Assembly: GCA_031082425.1 (NCBI GenBank)
Contig: JAVHLB010000010.1
Span: forward strand, 1,146-58,308
Reading direction: 5' to 3'
DNA from: Candidatus Edwardsbacteria bacterium
Lineage (GTDB): Bacteria; Edwardsbacteria; AC1; EtOH8
DNA length: 57,163 nucleotides
In this document: positions 33,784 through 43,281 of the stretch, one piece after another
Position numbering within the stretch: the stretch's first letter is position 1
How the letters are laid out: every line of letters starts with the position of its first letter
Made by a program: the position numbers and the translations under genes
Notes under the pieces: generated by a model
The model's input: only the letters and a program-made list of their open reading frames with translations
Told to the model about the DNA's origin: nothing
Database searches by the model: none

Positions 33784-34761
33784 TTATGATAGATCCACTT
33801 CGGAGCCGTCCCCCACGCTCAGTTTCCGTTGTTTGCCCCTGACCACGGCGTTGTCCCCTATGATGGATTTTTGCAGCATGATCGAGTCCAGGCATACGTT
33901 CCGGCCGATGATGGTGTCGCTGATAAGGGCGTTCTTTATACGGCTCCCAGCGGCCACCGACACATAGGGCCCGATCACCGATTTTTCGATCCGGGCGGAG
34001 GGGTCTATGGACACCGGGTCGTTGATGACCACCCCCTTGATTTTAAGGGATTTTTGGGGATGCAGGTCAAGCAGCTGCCGGTTGGTGTCCAGCAGGGTCT
34101 CCGGCTTGCCGCAATCGTACCAACCGTCGACGGCGAAGGTCTCCATGGTCTGGCCCCGGTCGAGCAGCAGTTGCAGGGCATCGGTCAGCTGATATTCGCC
34201 CTTGGTCCTGATGTTCCTTTCCATCAGGGTGCTGATGGCGCTGTAAAGCTTCGGCATGTCTTTGATCAGATAGATGCCGACGATGGCCAGATTGCTTTTG
34301 GGATGCTCCGGTTTCTCCACCAGTTTGGTGATCTTGCCGTGCTGGTGCTCCACCACGCCGAAACGCCGGGGATCGCTGACCTCCTTGACCCCTATCTGGC
34401 TGTTCTTCTTGGATAACAGCTTCTTAAAATCAGTACTGAAAACGGTATCGCCCAGGATTATCAGGGCGTCGTCCTTCTTAACCGCCTCCCGGGAGAGGTA
34501 TATGGCGTCGGCCAGGCCCTTGGCCTCCGGCTGAACGATGTACTCTACCTTGAATTTATAATGGCCGTCCACATATTCTTTGATCCGGTCGCCCATCTGG
34601 CCCACCACCATCACGATCTGGTCTATCGGCAGGCCGACCAATTGATCCAGGATATGGCCGATCATCGGCTTGCCAGCCACCGAGATCAGGACCTTGGGGA
34701 TGGTATGGGTGTGAGGCCGCAAGCGGGTCCCGGCCCCGGCCACCGGAATTATCACCTTCAT
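33784..34761 (-). CDS. Sugar nucleotidyltransferase (RmlA/GlmU-like)
   Basis: The 325-residue protein has the N-terminal signature VAGAGTRLRPHTHTIPKVL, LGDTVF as the metal site, VEKPEHPKS, and GWYDCGKPETLL as in glucose-1-phosphate thymidylyltransferases. A C-terminal run of hexapeptide-like repeats (about 245-310) suggests a left-handed beta-helix tail. It would form an NDP-sugar from sugar-1-phosphate in the cytoplasm. It overlaps the PGI/PMI gene upstream by 4 bases. The nucleotide and sugar are not certain. Confidence 0.85.
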   Translation of the reverse strand: MKVIIPVAGAGTRLRPHTHTIPKVLISVAGKPMIGHILDQLVGLPIDQIVMVVGQMGDRIKEYVDGHYKFKVEYIVQPEAKGLADAIYLSREAVKKDDALIILGDTVFSTDFKKLLSKKNSQIGVKEVSDPRRFGVVEHQHGKITKLVEKPEHPKSNLAIVGIYLIKDMPKLYSAISTLMERNIRTKGEYQLTDALQLLLDRGQTMETFAVDGWYDCGKPETLLDTNRQLLDLHPQKSLKIKGVVINDPVSIDPSARIEKSVIGPYVSVAAGSRIKNALISDTIIGRNVCLDSIMLQKSIIGDNAVVRGKQRKLSVGDGSEVDLS

Positions 34762-35831
34762 CTTCTTTCCTTGAGCACCGATTTCAAACGGTCGATCCTC
34801 TTGACCGGCATGGGATCCACCTCATTTAAAAGCGCCAGATAATAGCTGATGAAATCAGCCAGATACAACAGGGAGAACATCCGGGCCAGCGGTGATCTGC
34901 CCTGGCTTTGAATTTTTATGATCCCGGCCGACTCAGTGGTAATTATATCCTGTAGCACATCAAAACGCAAGCGGTTCCTGGGATGATCGCCGGAATCCTG
35001 CAGGAGCAATATCTTGGCCTTCGACCCGACCTCCGGCAGCTTCTCCCACCCCACGATCTCGTTATGGCACAGCTCCGGCATGGCCGCCCAATAGGAAAGT
35101 ATCTTGGCGTTCTCGTTCAGCTGGTTGGCCCAGCGCCGGGCCACCGGAGCCATCAGGTCGGAGGAGGCGTAAATCACCGGCAGGCAGCCGTAAATATCCC
35201 CGGCGATCTGTTTGGCCTTATTCTCCCGGCCTGGTTTGTCGGCCGAATAATCACCGGATAACTTTTTCAGGATATCCATCGTCTCATCCAGGGCTCCCGA
35301 CTGATCGGATACCAGGCCGTTGGATATGAGCAATCCCAGCAGGCTGAAAAAAGAGTAGCCCAGGGCGCCCCGGGGAGGCAATCCGCCGGGAATGGTTATG
35401 AACGGGATACCCCCAGACAGGCACCTTGCCTTTAATGTTCCCCCGGAGGTTACGGCCGCCACGGCGGATCTTCTCTTCAGGGCCTCCTCGAAATCAGACA
35501 GGGTCTCTTCGGTCTCCCCGGAATAACTGCTGGCTACCACCAGATCGTCCGTCCCCACCCACCCCGGCAGGCCGTAGTTTCGCTGGACAAAGATCGCCAA
35601 TGCCAGCGTCTCGGCCAGGCAGGAAGCCAGGACATCCCCGGCTATGGCCGAGCCGCCCATTCCGCAGATCACGATATTGCGGTAGCCGGCCCGGGGCAGT
35701 TTGACATCCGCTTTCCGGGCGATCTCTACGGCCTGGCGGCATTGACCGGGAAAATCTGCGATGATTTTTCCCATGCCGGAGGGGTCCAGCCTGGCCAGCA
35801 GCGGTTGGTCAATTTTATCCAGATCGGTCAT
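34758..35831 (-). CDS. Bifunctional phosphoglucose/phosphomannose isomerase
   Basis: The 357-residue protein has two SIS domains. ICGMGGSAIAGD and SSYSGETEETL are the phosphosugar-binding loops of the first. The C-terminal part (PGMP-like region with EVDPMPVKRIDRLKSVL) matches the archaeal/bacterial PGI/PMI family. It interconverts fructose-6-P with glucose-6-P and mannose-6-P, feeding the nucleotidyltransferase encoded immediately downstream. Its ATG overlaps the acetyltransferase stop by one base (TAATG). Confidence 0.88.
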   Translation of the reverse strand: MTDLDKIDQPLLARLDPSGMGKIIADFPGQCRQAVEIARKADVKLPRAGYRNIVICGMGGSAIAGDVLASCLAETLALAIFVQRNYGLPGWVGTDDLVVASSYSGETEETLSDFEEALKRRSAVAAVTSGGTLKARCLSGGIPFITIPGGLPPRGALGYSFFSLLGLLISNGLVSDQSGALDETMDILKKLSGDYSADKPGRENKAKQIAGDIYGCLPVIYASSDLMAPVARRWANQLNENAKILSYWAAMPELCHNEIVGWEKLPEVGSKAKILLLQDSGDHPRNRLRFDVLQDIITTESAGIIKIQSQGRSPLARMFSLLYLADFISYYLALLNEVDPMPVKRIDRLKSVLKERR

Positions 35832-36406
35832 TATATCTTTTCCACTAGAGTTTCGTTCTGCTTTTTATAATGCCTCTGGCAGGCGCTGCAGGTGCATTCG
35901 TCCGATTTTTTGAAATCCAGCCGCCCCCCGCATTCGCACATCCAGCCGATTATTTTGGCCGGCACCCCGGCCACGATGGCGTAATCGGGAACATCGAAAC
36001 GGGCCACCGAGCCGGCCGCCACAAAGGCATGCTTTCCTATGGTGTAGCCGCAGACGATGGTGCAGTTGGCCCCCAGGCTGGCCCCGGTCTTGACCAGGGT
36101 GGGGATCCATTTGCCGCCCTTGGGAAAGGCCGCCCGGGGGTTCATGTCATTGGTGAAGACCATGGAGGGCCCGCAGAAGACGTTGTCCTCCAGGGTCACC
36201 AGGTCGTAGATCGAGACGTTGTTCTGGATCTTGCAGTTATGGCCGATCTCCACCCGGCTGCCCACGTAGACGTTCTGGCCCAGCGAGCAGTTCTGCCCGA
36301 TCCTGGCCCCCTTCGACACATGGCTGAAATGCCATATCTTGGTCCCGCTGCCGATCTCTGCCGGCTGGTCCACGTATGCGCTCTCGTGCACAAAATAGTC
36401 GCTCAT
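35831..36406 (-). CDS. WbpD/WlbB-like amino-sugar N-acetyltransferase
   Basis: This 191-residue left-handed beta-helix protein carries the WbpD/WlbB pattern: HESAYVDQPAEIG, GTKIWHFSHVSKGARIG, GQNVYVG, NNVSIYD and GPSMVFTNDMNPR. WbpD acetylates UDP-3-amino-2,3-dideoxy-glucuronate in lipopolysaccharide synthesis. The C-terminus has five cysteines in the pattern CxC, then CxCxxC, which could bind zinc. The DegT aminotransferase gene upstream (11 bases) would supply the amine. The dehydrogenases that would make a glucuronate are not present, so the real substrate may be a 6-deoxy amino sugar. Confidence 0.85.
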   Translation of the reverse strand: MSDYFVHESAYVDQPAEIGSGTKIWHFSHVSKGARIGQNCSLGQNVYVGSRVEIGHNCKIQNNVSIYDLVTLEDNVFCGPSMVFTNDMNPRAAFPKGGKWIPTLVKTGASLGANCTIVCGYTIGKHAFVAAGSVARFDVPDYAIVAGVPAKIIGWMCECGGRLDFKKSDECTCSACQRHYKKQNETLVEKI

Positions 36407-36417
36407 TTAAGCACCTT

Positions 36418-37617
36418 TTATTTTATGTTATTGGAAATTATTTTTCTTACGGCGCAGATGACATCGTCCACATCGTCCGGCGTCAACCGGGTATACAACG
36501 GCAGGGTGACCTCTCGGGCCGACAGTTCCTCCGCCACCGGGAGATCGCCGGGCTTGAACCCCAGATGTTCGCGGTAGTAGGTGAACAGATGCACCGGCAG
36601 GTAATGCACGTTACTGCTGATGTTCTCCTGCAGCAGCAGTTCGATGAATCGGTCCCGGCCGATCTTCAATTTGGCAAAATCTATCAGCAGCGGGAAAAGA
36701 TGCCAGCAGTGGCGGCCGTCGACGGGATCCCCGGGCAGGACAATATGGGGGATACCGGACAGCCCGTTACGGTACCGATCCACGATATTTTTCCGCTTGA
36801 CCAGGTTGCCTTCCAATTTGCCCAACTGGTGAATACCCAGGCCAGCCTGGAGGTCCATCATGTTATATTTATAGCCCGGGGCGACGATATCGTACTGCCA
36901 CTTACCCCCGGGGGCGAATCTTTTCCAGGCATCCTTGTTCATCCCGTGCAGGGCCATGGCCCGGAGCCGGTCGGCCATTCCGCCATCGTCGGTGGTCACC
37001 GCCCCGCCCTCCCCGGTGGTGAGATTCTTGACCGCATGGAAACTGAAGACCGTGAAGCGGCTGATGGAGCCTATCTTCCGGCCCCGGTATTCCGCACCGA
37101 TGGCGTGGGCGGCATCCTCGATGACCGCCAGATCATGTTTTTGGGCGATGGCGCCGATGGCATCCATATCGCAGCTTCGGCCGGCAAAATGCACCGGGAT
37201 CACCGCCCTGGTTCTGGGAGTTACGGCTTTCTCGATCATTGCCGGATCAATGTTGAAATCCTCCCGGCGGACATCCGCCAGAACAGGAAGCGCACCGGCA
37301 TGCAGGATCACGTTGACGGTGGCGGCAAAGGTGTAAGGGGTGGTTATCACTTCATCGCCCGGGCCGATACCCAGGGTCTTCAGGCACAGGAACAGTCCGG
37401 CGGTGGCGGAGTTCAAAGCTATGACATTTTCGCACCCCAGGTACCCCCCCAGCGCCTGTTCGAACCTGGCGGTCTTGGGTCCGGTGGTTATCCACCCGGA
37501 GCGCAGGGAATCCACCACCTCATCTATCTCCTCCTGTCCGATATCGGGCGGGGAGAACGGCAGCATGGTTTCCCGCCGGGGCCGGTTAGAATATCTCTCT
37601 TCCTGCATTTTAGTCAT
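36418..37617 (-). CDS. DegT/DnrJ/EryC1/StrS sugar aminotransferase
   Basis: The 399-residue PLP enzyme converts a keto NDP-sugar to an amino sugar. The PLP lysine lies in FSFHAVKNLTTGEGG, and VIEDAAHAIGAEY and GWITTGPKT are further family marks. It sits between the 4,6-dehydratase and the N-acetyltransferase genes, so the three together could make a diacetamido or acetamido dideoxy sugar. The start at 37617 overlaps the dehydratase stop by 8 bases. Met4 (37608) is an alternative with AGGG upstream. Confidence 0.9.
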   Translation of the reverse strand: MTKMQEERYSNRPRRETMLPFSPPDIGQEEIDEVVDSLRSGWITTGPKTARFEQALGGYLGCENVIALNSATAGLFLCLKTLGIGPGDEVITTPYTFAATVNVILHAGALPVLADVRREDFNIDPAMIEKAVTPRTRAVIPVHFAGRSCDMDAIGAIAQKHDLAVIEDAAHAIGAEYRGRKIGSISRFTVFSFHAVKNLTTGEGGAVTTDDGGMADRLRAMALHGMNKDAWKRFAPGGKWQYDIVAPGYKYNMMDLQAGLGIHQLGKLEGNLVKRKNIVDRYRNGLSGIPHIVLPGDPVDGRHCWHLFPLLIDFAKLKIGRDRFIELLLQENISSNVHYLPVHLFTYYREHLGFKPGDLPVAEELSAREVTLPLYTRLTPDDVDDVICAVRKIISNNIK

Positions 37618-39481
37618 CCCTGAAGTTGGGTAATATCTTCCTGATGGATCCCACCACCTTGTCAGGTTCGCCCGATACTGCGGCCCTCTGCAGGGCCGGC
37701 AAAATTTCCGACAGTTCCTTCAGCCTGGCATGTTTCCCCCTGACCATGAAGATCTGGGCATGCTTGGTGGCTCCCACCCCCTCCTCGGCCGTCAACAGCT
37801 CCTCGTAGAGCTTCTCCCCCGGCCGCAGACCGGTGAATTCGATCTTGATCTCCGAATCGGGTTCGAACCCCGAGAGCTTGATCATGTCCCGGGCCAGGTC
37901 CACTATCTTTACCGGCTGGCCCATGTCCAGCACGAACACCTCCCCGCCCTTCCCCATGGCCCCGGCCTGGATAACCAGCTGGACGGCTTCGGGGATGGTC
38001 ATGAAATACCTTTCCATATCCGGATGGGTGACCGTGACCGGCCCTCCGGCGGCGATCTGTTTTTTGAACAGGGGGACCACGCTGCCGCGGCTGCCCAGAA
38101 CGTTGCCGAAACGCACCGCCATGAATTTGGTGCGGTCCCGGCCCACCAGGGACATTATCACTTTTTCCGAGATGCGCTTGGTGGCCCCCATCACGCTGGA
38201 GGGATTGACCGCCTTGTCGGTGGAGATCAGGACGAACCTCTCGGCTTGGTGCTTCATCGCCGCCTCGGCCACCGCCTTGGTGCCGAAGATGTTGTTCTTG
38301 ACCGCCTCGCCGGGATTATGTTCCATCATCGGGACATGCTTGTGGGCCGCAGCATGAAAAACCACCTGGGGCTTGTATTTGGCGAATATATGACCCACCC
38401 TTTTGACGTCAGCCACGTCGCAGATCAGGGTCTCGGTATGTTGCCCCGGGTGGCTGCGGGTAAGTTCGGCGGCGATCTCATAAAGGCTGTTCTCGCCCTT
38501 GCCCAGCAGGATCAGCGACCTGGGGTTTAAGAGAACGATCTGGCGGCAAAGCTCCGAGCCGATCGACCCCCCGGCCCCGGTGACCACCACGGTCCTGTCG
38601 GTCAGATAGCCGGCGATCTCGTCCAGCGCCACATTCACCGGGGGCCGCCGCAGCAGGTCCTCCAGCTCGATATCCCGGATCTGGTTGATGCTGACCCCGC
38701 CTTCGATTATCTCCCTTATCCCCGGGACGATCTTGAACTTCAGCCTGGCCGAATGGCACTGCTCGACCACCTCCCTGACCACCGAGCCCGGGGCCGAAGG
38801 AATGGCGATTATTATCTCCTGGACCTTGTTTTCCTCCGCCAGACGGTCGATGTCCGCCCGCCCCCCCAGGATGGGGATCCGGTGGATCTCCCGGCCGCTT
38901 TTCTTGGGGTCATCGTCGATGAAACCCACCGGCTGGTAGCCGTATTCCGGGTGAGCCATCATCTGGCGGACCACCATCTCTCCGGCGTCGCCGGCGCCGA
39001 CTATCAGGATCCTTTTGCGCTCTATGTTTCTCGAATGGACATCCGATTGATATTGATTGAACATCCTCAATCCCAGGCGGAGCCCTCCGATCATGATGAT
39101 GTCGCCCAGCCATTCAGCCACCATCACGCTCAGGGGATATCCGTCCAGCCATTCCAGGCCCATCACCACCCGGGCGAAATATACCCGGCGCACCAAAAAT
39201 GAGGAAACGGCTATAAGCAAAGTGCCCAGGGTGATTGCCTTGAAAATATTGACCAGATCATTGACCCCGATATATCTCCAGACCCCCCGGTAGATCCCGG
39301 AGAAGAACAGCAGCAGGACCCTTAGGATGGTGATGAACAGGGCGATCCGGAAATACTCGGCCCGGTAATACTGGGGGATGGTCCAGTCGAACCTGAGGCC
39401 GAAAGCCAGCCATAACGACAGGTTCAGCAGCAGGACGTCCGCCAGAAGCATCCACAGGCGTTTTTTCTCTATATATCTCAT
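37610..39481 (-). CDS. WbpM/CapD-like membrane UDP-sugar 4,6-dehydratase
   Basis: From the chosen start the protein is 623 residues: four N-terminal membrane helices, a CoA-binding-like Rossmann domain (KRILIVGAGDAGEMVVRQM), and an extended SDR domain (VVTGAGGSIGSELCRQI, STDKAVNPSSVMGATKR). WbpM removes water from UDP-GlcNAc to give the 4-keto-6-deoxy intermediate for many amino sugars. The frame extends 30 codons upstream, but the ATG at 39481 overlaps the preceding stop as ATGA and begins the family N-terminus MRYIEKKRLW, so I use it. Confidence 0.92.
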   Translation of the reverse strand: MRYIEKKRLWMLLADVLLLNLSLWLAFGLRFDWTIPQYYRAEYFRIALFITILRVLLLFFSGIYRGVWRYIGVNDLVNIFKAITLGTLLIAVSSFLVRRVYFARVVMGLEWLDGYPLSVMVAEWLGDIIMIGGLRLGLRMFNQYQSDVHSRNIERKRILIVGAGDAGEMVVRQMMAHPEYGYQPVGFIDDDPKKSGREIHRIPILGGRADIDRLAEENKVQEIIIAIPSAPGSVVREVVEQCHSARLKFKIVPGIREIIEGGVSINQIRDIELEDLLRRPPVNVALDEIAGYLTDRTVVVTGAGGSIGSELCRQIVLLNPRSLILLGKGENSLYEIAAELTRSHPGQHTETLICDVADVKRVGHIFAKYKPQVVFHAAAHKHVPMMEHNPGEAVKNNIFGTKAVAEAAMKHQAERFVLISTDKAVNPSSVMGATKRISEKVIMSLVGRDRTKFMAVRFGNVLGSRGSVVPLFKKQIAAGGPVTVTHPDMERYFMTIPEAVQLVIQAGAMGKGGEVFVLDMGQPVKIVDLARDMIKLSGFEPDSEIKIEFTGLRPGEKLYEELLTAEEGVGATKHAQIFMVRGKHARLKELSEILPALQRAAVSGEPDKVVGSIRKILPNFRDD

Positions 39482-40191
39482 TTCGATCCTTGGTGGTTCT
39501 GGCCGGGCCCGGGCTTGATCACCGCCAGGTGATGGGTGCACAGCGGCCCGATGCCGGACAGCATTTCGCACAGCGGCCAGCTGAATCCTGCCAGCCGGCG
39601 TGACAGGGGCGGGGCCAGGGTGGTGGTTTTCAAATCAAAACCACAGCCGGGAAATAAATTTTCGATCTCGCTTCTTTTTATTCCCTTGACGTCGGGATTG
39701 ACTGGATTGTCGTACCTGAAATCGTACCACAGGATGATCCCCTCCCGGCGCACCACCCGGAGCATCTCGGCCGCGATGTTCCTTTTCATCTGAGACGACA
39801 GTATGGAGGTGAATACCGTGCTCTGCAGTACGATGTCGAACTCCTGGTCGGGAAAGGCCAGGGTTTCGCAGTTCCCCTGGGTGATGTTGATGTTGGGGTA
39901 CAGGTCTCTGGCCCTGGCCACCCTTTCGGACAGAAGGTCCACCCCGTAAAGATTGGCCGGGACGGCCCCGTATCTCATCAGCTCCCTCAGCCAGAATCCC
40001 TCCCCGCAGCCCACCTCCAGTATTTTATAACCGCCGAAATTCCGTTTGCCGTTCTTCTCCAGAAGTTTCAGCAGGACCCTTTCCCGCTGTTGCAGCATGA
40101 ACAGGTTGCCCCGGTTGAACAGGCTGTACCGGTCGCCGGTGGAGTTTTTCCGGGATTGGTATCTTTTTTTTATTTGAGCCGCCTCATCCAT
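39478..40191 (-). CDS. Class I SAM-dependent methyltransferase
   Basis: The 237-residue protein has ILEVGCGEGFWLREL as SAM motif I and YGVDLLSERV as the acidic motif II. The segment ETLAFPDQEFDIVLQSTVF is the usual post-motif region. It is encoded between the phosphoglycosyl transferase and dehydratase genes and probably methylates a sugar or glycan end. The target is unknown. Confidence 0.8.
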   Translation of the reverse strand: MDEAAQIKKRYQSRKNSTGDRYSLFNRGNLFMLQQRERVLLKLLEKNGKRNFGGYKILEVGCGEGFWLRELMRYGAVPANLYGVDLLSERVARARDLYPNINITQGNCETLAFPDQEFDIVLQSTVFTSILSSQMKRNIAAEMLRVVRREGIILWYDFRYDNPVNPDVKGIKRSEIENLFPGCGFDLKTTTLAPPLSRRLAGFSWPLCEMLSGIGPLCTHHLAVIKPGPGQNHQGSK

Positions 40192-40221
40192 ACCGGCCGT
40201 CCCTATCTTTTGCGGGCTGGA

Positions 40222-40776
40222 TCAAAATGCCCCTTTGCCGCTTATCACCGTACTGATCGTCCTGGACAATATCCACAGGTCGAAGCAGAAGGTTCTTCTT
40301 CTGATGTAATAAACATCCAGCCGGATCTTCCGGTCCATATCCAGCTCATCCCGGCCCATCACCTGGGGAAACCCGGTCAGTCCCGGCTTGACTTCCAGCA
40401 CCTTTTTCTGCCAGGCTGAGTAGGTCCTGACCAGGGGCGGTATCTCCGGGCGGGGGCCCACCACCGCCATGTCCCCCTTGATGATGTTGAACAATTGCGG
40501 TATCTCATCCAGGCTCCAGCGACGCAAAAATCTGCCCGCCCGGGTGACCCTGTGGTCCCCCTTCACCGCCAGCAACGGGCCCTTGTTTTCGGCATCGGGC
40601 ACCATGGTGCGGAACTTGTAGATCTTGAAGGGCCTTCCGTTTCGCCCTATCCGGTCCTGCATGAAAAGGGCCGGCCCCCTGGAATCAAGGACGATCACCA
40701 CCGCCAATAACACCATCACTGGCAATGAGATAACAATTGCCAGAGCCGATAATATTATATCACAGGGACGATTCAT
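40222..40776 (-). CDS. Small monotopic phosphoglycosyl transferase (PglC-like)
   Basis: The 184-residue protein has one N-terminal re-entrant or membrane helix (about 7-28), then FKIYKFRTM and the catalytic Asp-Glu pair in SLDEIPQLFNIIKGDMAVVGPRPE. It moves a sugar phosphate from UDP-sugar to undecaprenyl phosphate, starting a glycan. This is the short PglC-type form. The long WbaP-type form lies at 50688. The nearby WbpM/DegT/acetyltransferase set may make its UDP-sugar. Confidence 0.9.
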   Translation of the reverse strand: MNRPCDIILSALAIVISLPVMVLLAVVIVLDSRGPALFMQDRIGRNGRPFKIYKFRTMVPDAENKGPLLAVKGDHRVTRAGRFLRRWSLDEIPQLFNIIKGDMAVVGPRPEIPPLVRTYSAWQKKVLEVKPGLTGFPQVMGRDELDMDRKIRLDVYYIRRRTFCFDLWILSRTISTVISGKGAF

Positions 40777-40782
40777 TGTCCA

Positions 40783-41976
40783 TTAAATATTGTGTTTTGG
40801 TTTTGGTGTAAATATTTCGCTCATCGCAACCGAGAGGCCCACCAGAAACCAGATTATGGTGATGACCTCCGAATCGCCGAAATTCCACTCTGCCAGGCCG
40901 TTGGTCAGAAATCCGATGACCGCCGCCAGCAGGGCCAGGGCCAGCAATTTATGTTCCGGCGGTGATTTCGCTATGGTGCCGATCATCTGTCCCATCACCA
41001 TCCACCATAAAAAGAGGAACGACAGCAGTCCCGCCAGCCCCATGGTGGCCGCGATGTGGATGAAATTATTATGCAGATGGCCCAGCCTTCGATTGTTCCC
41101 GTGCTGCCTGATGTCCTCCGGCGAACGCTTGGCCTGGTACAACTCGCCCAGATCGATCAAACCGGTGCCCAGCACCGGCCTTTCTTTTATCAGCTGCCAC
41201 CCTATCCTCCAGATGGTCAGCCTGGCCTCCCAGGTGTTGTCCTTTTTGTAGGTCATAAACCTGTCCGAGACGGGATTGAAAACGAACAGGCCTGCGCCCA
41301 GGGTTGCGGCCGCCAGCAGGGCGATGATCAGATAGCGTTTTTGGAAAAGCAGAATGGATACTATCCCGGCCACCCAGCCCAGCCAGGCGCTGACCGTCTT
41401 GGTCAGGACCAGGCTGATAAAAGTTATGGCGTACAAAGCGGGGAATAGATATCGTTTGAAGCCCGGCTGGTTCAAATAAAAGGCCGCCAGCGGCAAGAAC
41501 AATATTCCGGCCATCATGAATATTCCCCCGGAGGTCATGGCCATCCCCTGAACGGCCAGCAGCCTGGACTGTAGTCCGGCCAGATTCATGATCAGGCCGA
41601 ATATGCCGGTCAATGCCGTCATCACTGCCAGCAATTGAACCAGCTCAAATATTCTCTTGATGCCGCCAGTGTTGAAAGCCACCAGATAGACCGCCGAAAG
41701 CAGAAAGAATTTCTTCAGACTGATAAAACTCTCCGCCGGTTTAAGGGAAAAGGCCGAGACCAAAAGCGATAGCAAAAAGAACCCCAGAAAGGGGATATCC
41801 AGTTCCGTCCGGTATCCCAGCCATCTCTTGGTGGCGATCGATCTGGCCAGGAACGCCAGCCACCCGATTCCCAGCGATATCTGGCAAAAAGCTATGGAGA
41901 CCGGCATGGAGCCGACAAACCCCACTAGCGATGCCTGTGTTATCCGGTCCAGCACCAGGACAGTCTTATCATTCAT
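40783..41976 (-). CDS. O-antigen ligase/polymerase family membrane protein
   Basis: This protein of about 397 residues has roughly ten membrane helices and a large periplasmic loop late in the sequence containing RPVLGTGLIDLGELY and HLHNNFIHIAATMG, the family's Wzy_C/WaaL signature with the conserved histidines. Such proteins join O-antigen to lipid A core or polymerise repeat units. The frame starts at a GTG (41982), but an ATG at 41976 is available and used here. Either overlaps the upstream glycosyltransferase gene. The protein at 45434 is of the same broad family. Confidence 0.85.
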   Translation of the reverse strand: MNDKTVLVLDRITQASLVGFVGSMPVSIAFCQISLGIGWLAFLARSIATKRWLGYRTELDIPFLGFFLLSLLVSAFSLKPAESFISLKKFFLLSAVYLVAFNTGGIKRIFELVQLLAVMTALTGIFGLIMNLAGLQSRLLAVQGMAMTSGGIFMMAGILFLPLAAFYLNQPGFKRYLFPALYAITFISLVLTKTVSAWLGWVAGIVSILLFQKRYLIIALLAAATLGAGLFVFNPVSDRFMTYKKDNTWEARLTIWRIGWQLIKERPVLGTGLIDLGELYQAKRSPEDIRQHGNNRRLGHLHNNFIHIAATMGLAGLLSFLFLWWMVMGQMIGTIAKSPPEHKLLALALLAAVIGFLTNGLAEWNFGDSEVITIIWFLVGLSVAMSEIFTPKPKHNI

Positions 41977-43207
41977 GCTCACCGTCTTTCTGGCGGGATT
42001 CGAGTTGGCTCAACCATTCTCCCACCATCCTCTCCCAACTGAGATATTTCAGGGCATAGTCCCTGCCGTTAAGCCCCATTTGCTTTGAGGTTTCTCTATC
42101 CCCGGCCAGATCGGCTATCGCTGCGGCCAGGGCCTCGGGATCCTCGGGGGGAACCACCACCCCTCCCTTTGAGTCATGGACCAGCCTGGCTCCCTCGCCC
42201 CGGCCGCAGAAGATGACCGGCTTGCCGCAGCTCATAATGGGAAACATTTTGGACGGCCGGGCCCCCCGGAAAAGCTCCAGGTCCTTCAAGCAGACCAACC
42301 CGGCCAGGGAGATGGAGAGATACTTATTGATCATCTCGGGAGGCACCGGGTCAAGGAACCTGACGTTATCCAGGCTTCGTTCTTGGGCCATCTGCTGCAA
42401 TTTTTTTCGTTCCGACCCGCTGCCCACCATCAGCAGGGTGATCTGCCGATGGGAGTCCCTTATTATTTGGAACGCCTCCAGCACCGAGCCCAGGCCCTGG
42501 GCAAATCCCAGGGTGCCGGAATATAGAATGATATCTTTCCCAGCCAGCCCCAGATCTGCCGCCAGCGGCATGTCAAACGGTGAAGGGCGAAACATCTCGG
42601 TATCCACCCCGTTGGGAAGATACAATATTTTCCGGGCCGGAAGTCCTTTGCTATCGATCAGCCGGTCCCGGATGCCCTGGGTCACGGCAATGACATATTT
42701 GGCCCGGTTATATATCGCCCTTTCGGTCATATATAGCATTCGGGCCACAAGACCGTTCCCCATCAGACCCAGCTCGATTATGGAATCGGGCCACAGGTCG
42801 GCGATGTTGAAGATGAACGGCACCCGGCGAAAGCGGGAATAGGCCATGGCCGTCCAGCCCAGGAACAGGGGCGGAGACTCCACCCAGACAAAGTCGGGTC
42901 TTCCCGCTTTCATCATCCCCCAGAAGGACGACAGGGTAAAAGAAAGATAATTGAATATCCGCTTCAACCCCGCCCCGATCGCCGGATATATCCAGGTCCG
43001 GTGGATCTTTATCCCCTGAGATACTTCCCAGAAATACATCCGGCTCTTGTATCCCGGAAAATACCGCCCCAGCGGATGGTTGGGTATGGCCGTTACCACC
43101 TCCACCTGATGACCCCTGGCCGCCAGCTCCCTGGCCATGGCCTGCAGACGGACCTGCGGCGCCCCCACCTCCGGCGGGTAATATTGGGTCAGTATCAAAA
43201 ATTTCAT
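41969..43207 (-). CDS. Glycosyltransferase family 4 (WbuB-like)
   Basis: The 412-residue enzyme starts LILTQYYPPEVGAPQVR and contains HQVEVVTAIPNHPLGRYF and IWYP-like TWIYP, the N-terminal pattern of WbuB-type amino-sugar transferases. The donor-site region is RPSKMFPIMSCGKPVIF. It probably acts on the cytoplasmic face, adding a deoxyamino sugar to the lipid-linked acceptor. WbuB similarity is from pattern only. The 74 bases between this gene and the next upstream show no feature. Confidence 0.85.
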   Translation of the reverse strand: MKFLILTQYYPPEVGAPQVRLQAMARELAARGHQVEVVTAIPNHPLGRYFPGYKSRMYFWEVSQGIKIHRTWIYPAIGAGLKRIFNYLSFTLSSFWGMMKAGRPDFVWVESPPLFLGWTAMAYSRFRRVPFIFNIADLWPDSIIELGLMGNGLVARMLYMTERAIYNRAKYVIAVTQGIRDRLIDSKGLPARKILYLPNGVDTEMFRPSPFDMPLAADLGLAGKDIILYSGTLGFAQGLGSVLEAFQIIRDSHRQITLLMVGSGSERKKLQQMAQERSLDNVRFLDPVPPEMINKYLSISLAGLVCLKDLELFRGARPSKMFPIMSCGKPVIFCGRGEGARLVHDSKGGVVVPPEDPEALAAAIADLAGDRETSKQMGLNGRDYALKYLSWERMVGEWLSQLESRQKDGEHE

Positions 43208-43281
43208 GTTCGCCGATGCCCGTCCTCAAGGTTTAATTTCCGGTCGCTGCCGTTCAGGGATGGTATCCGTTTATTCAACCG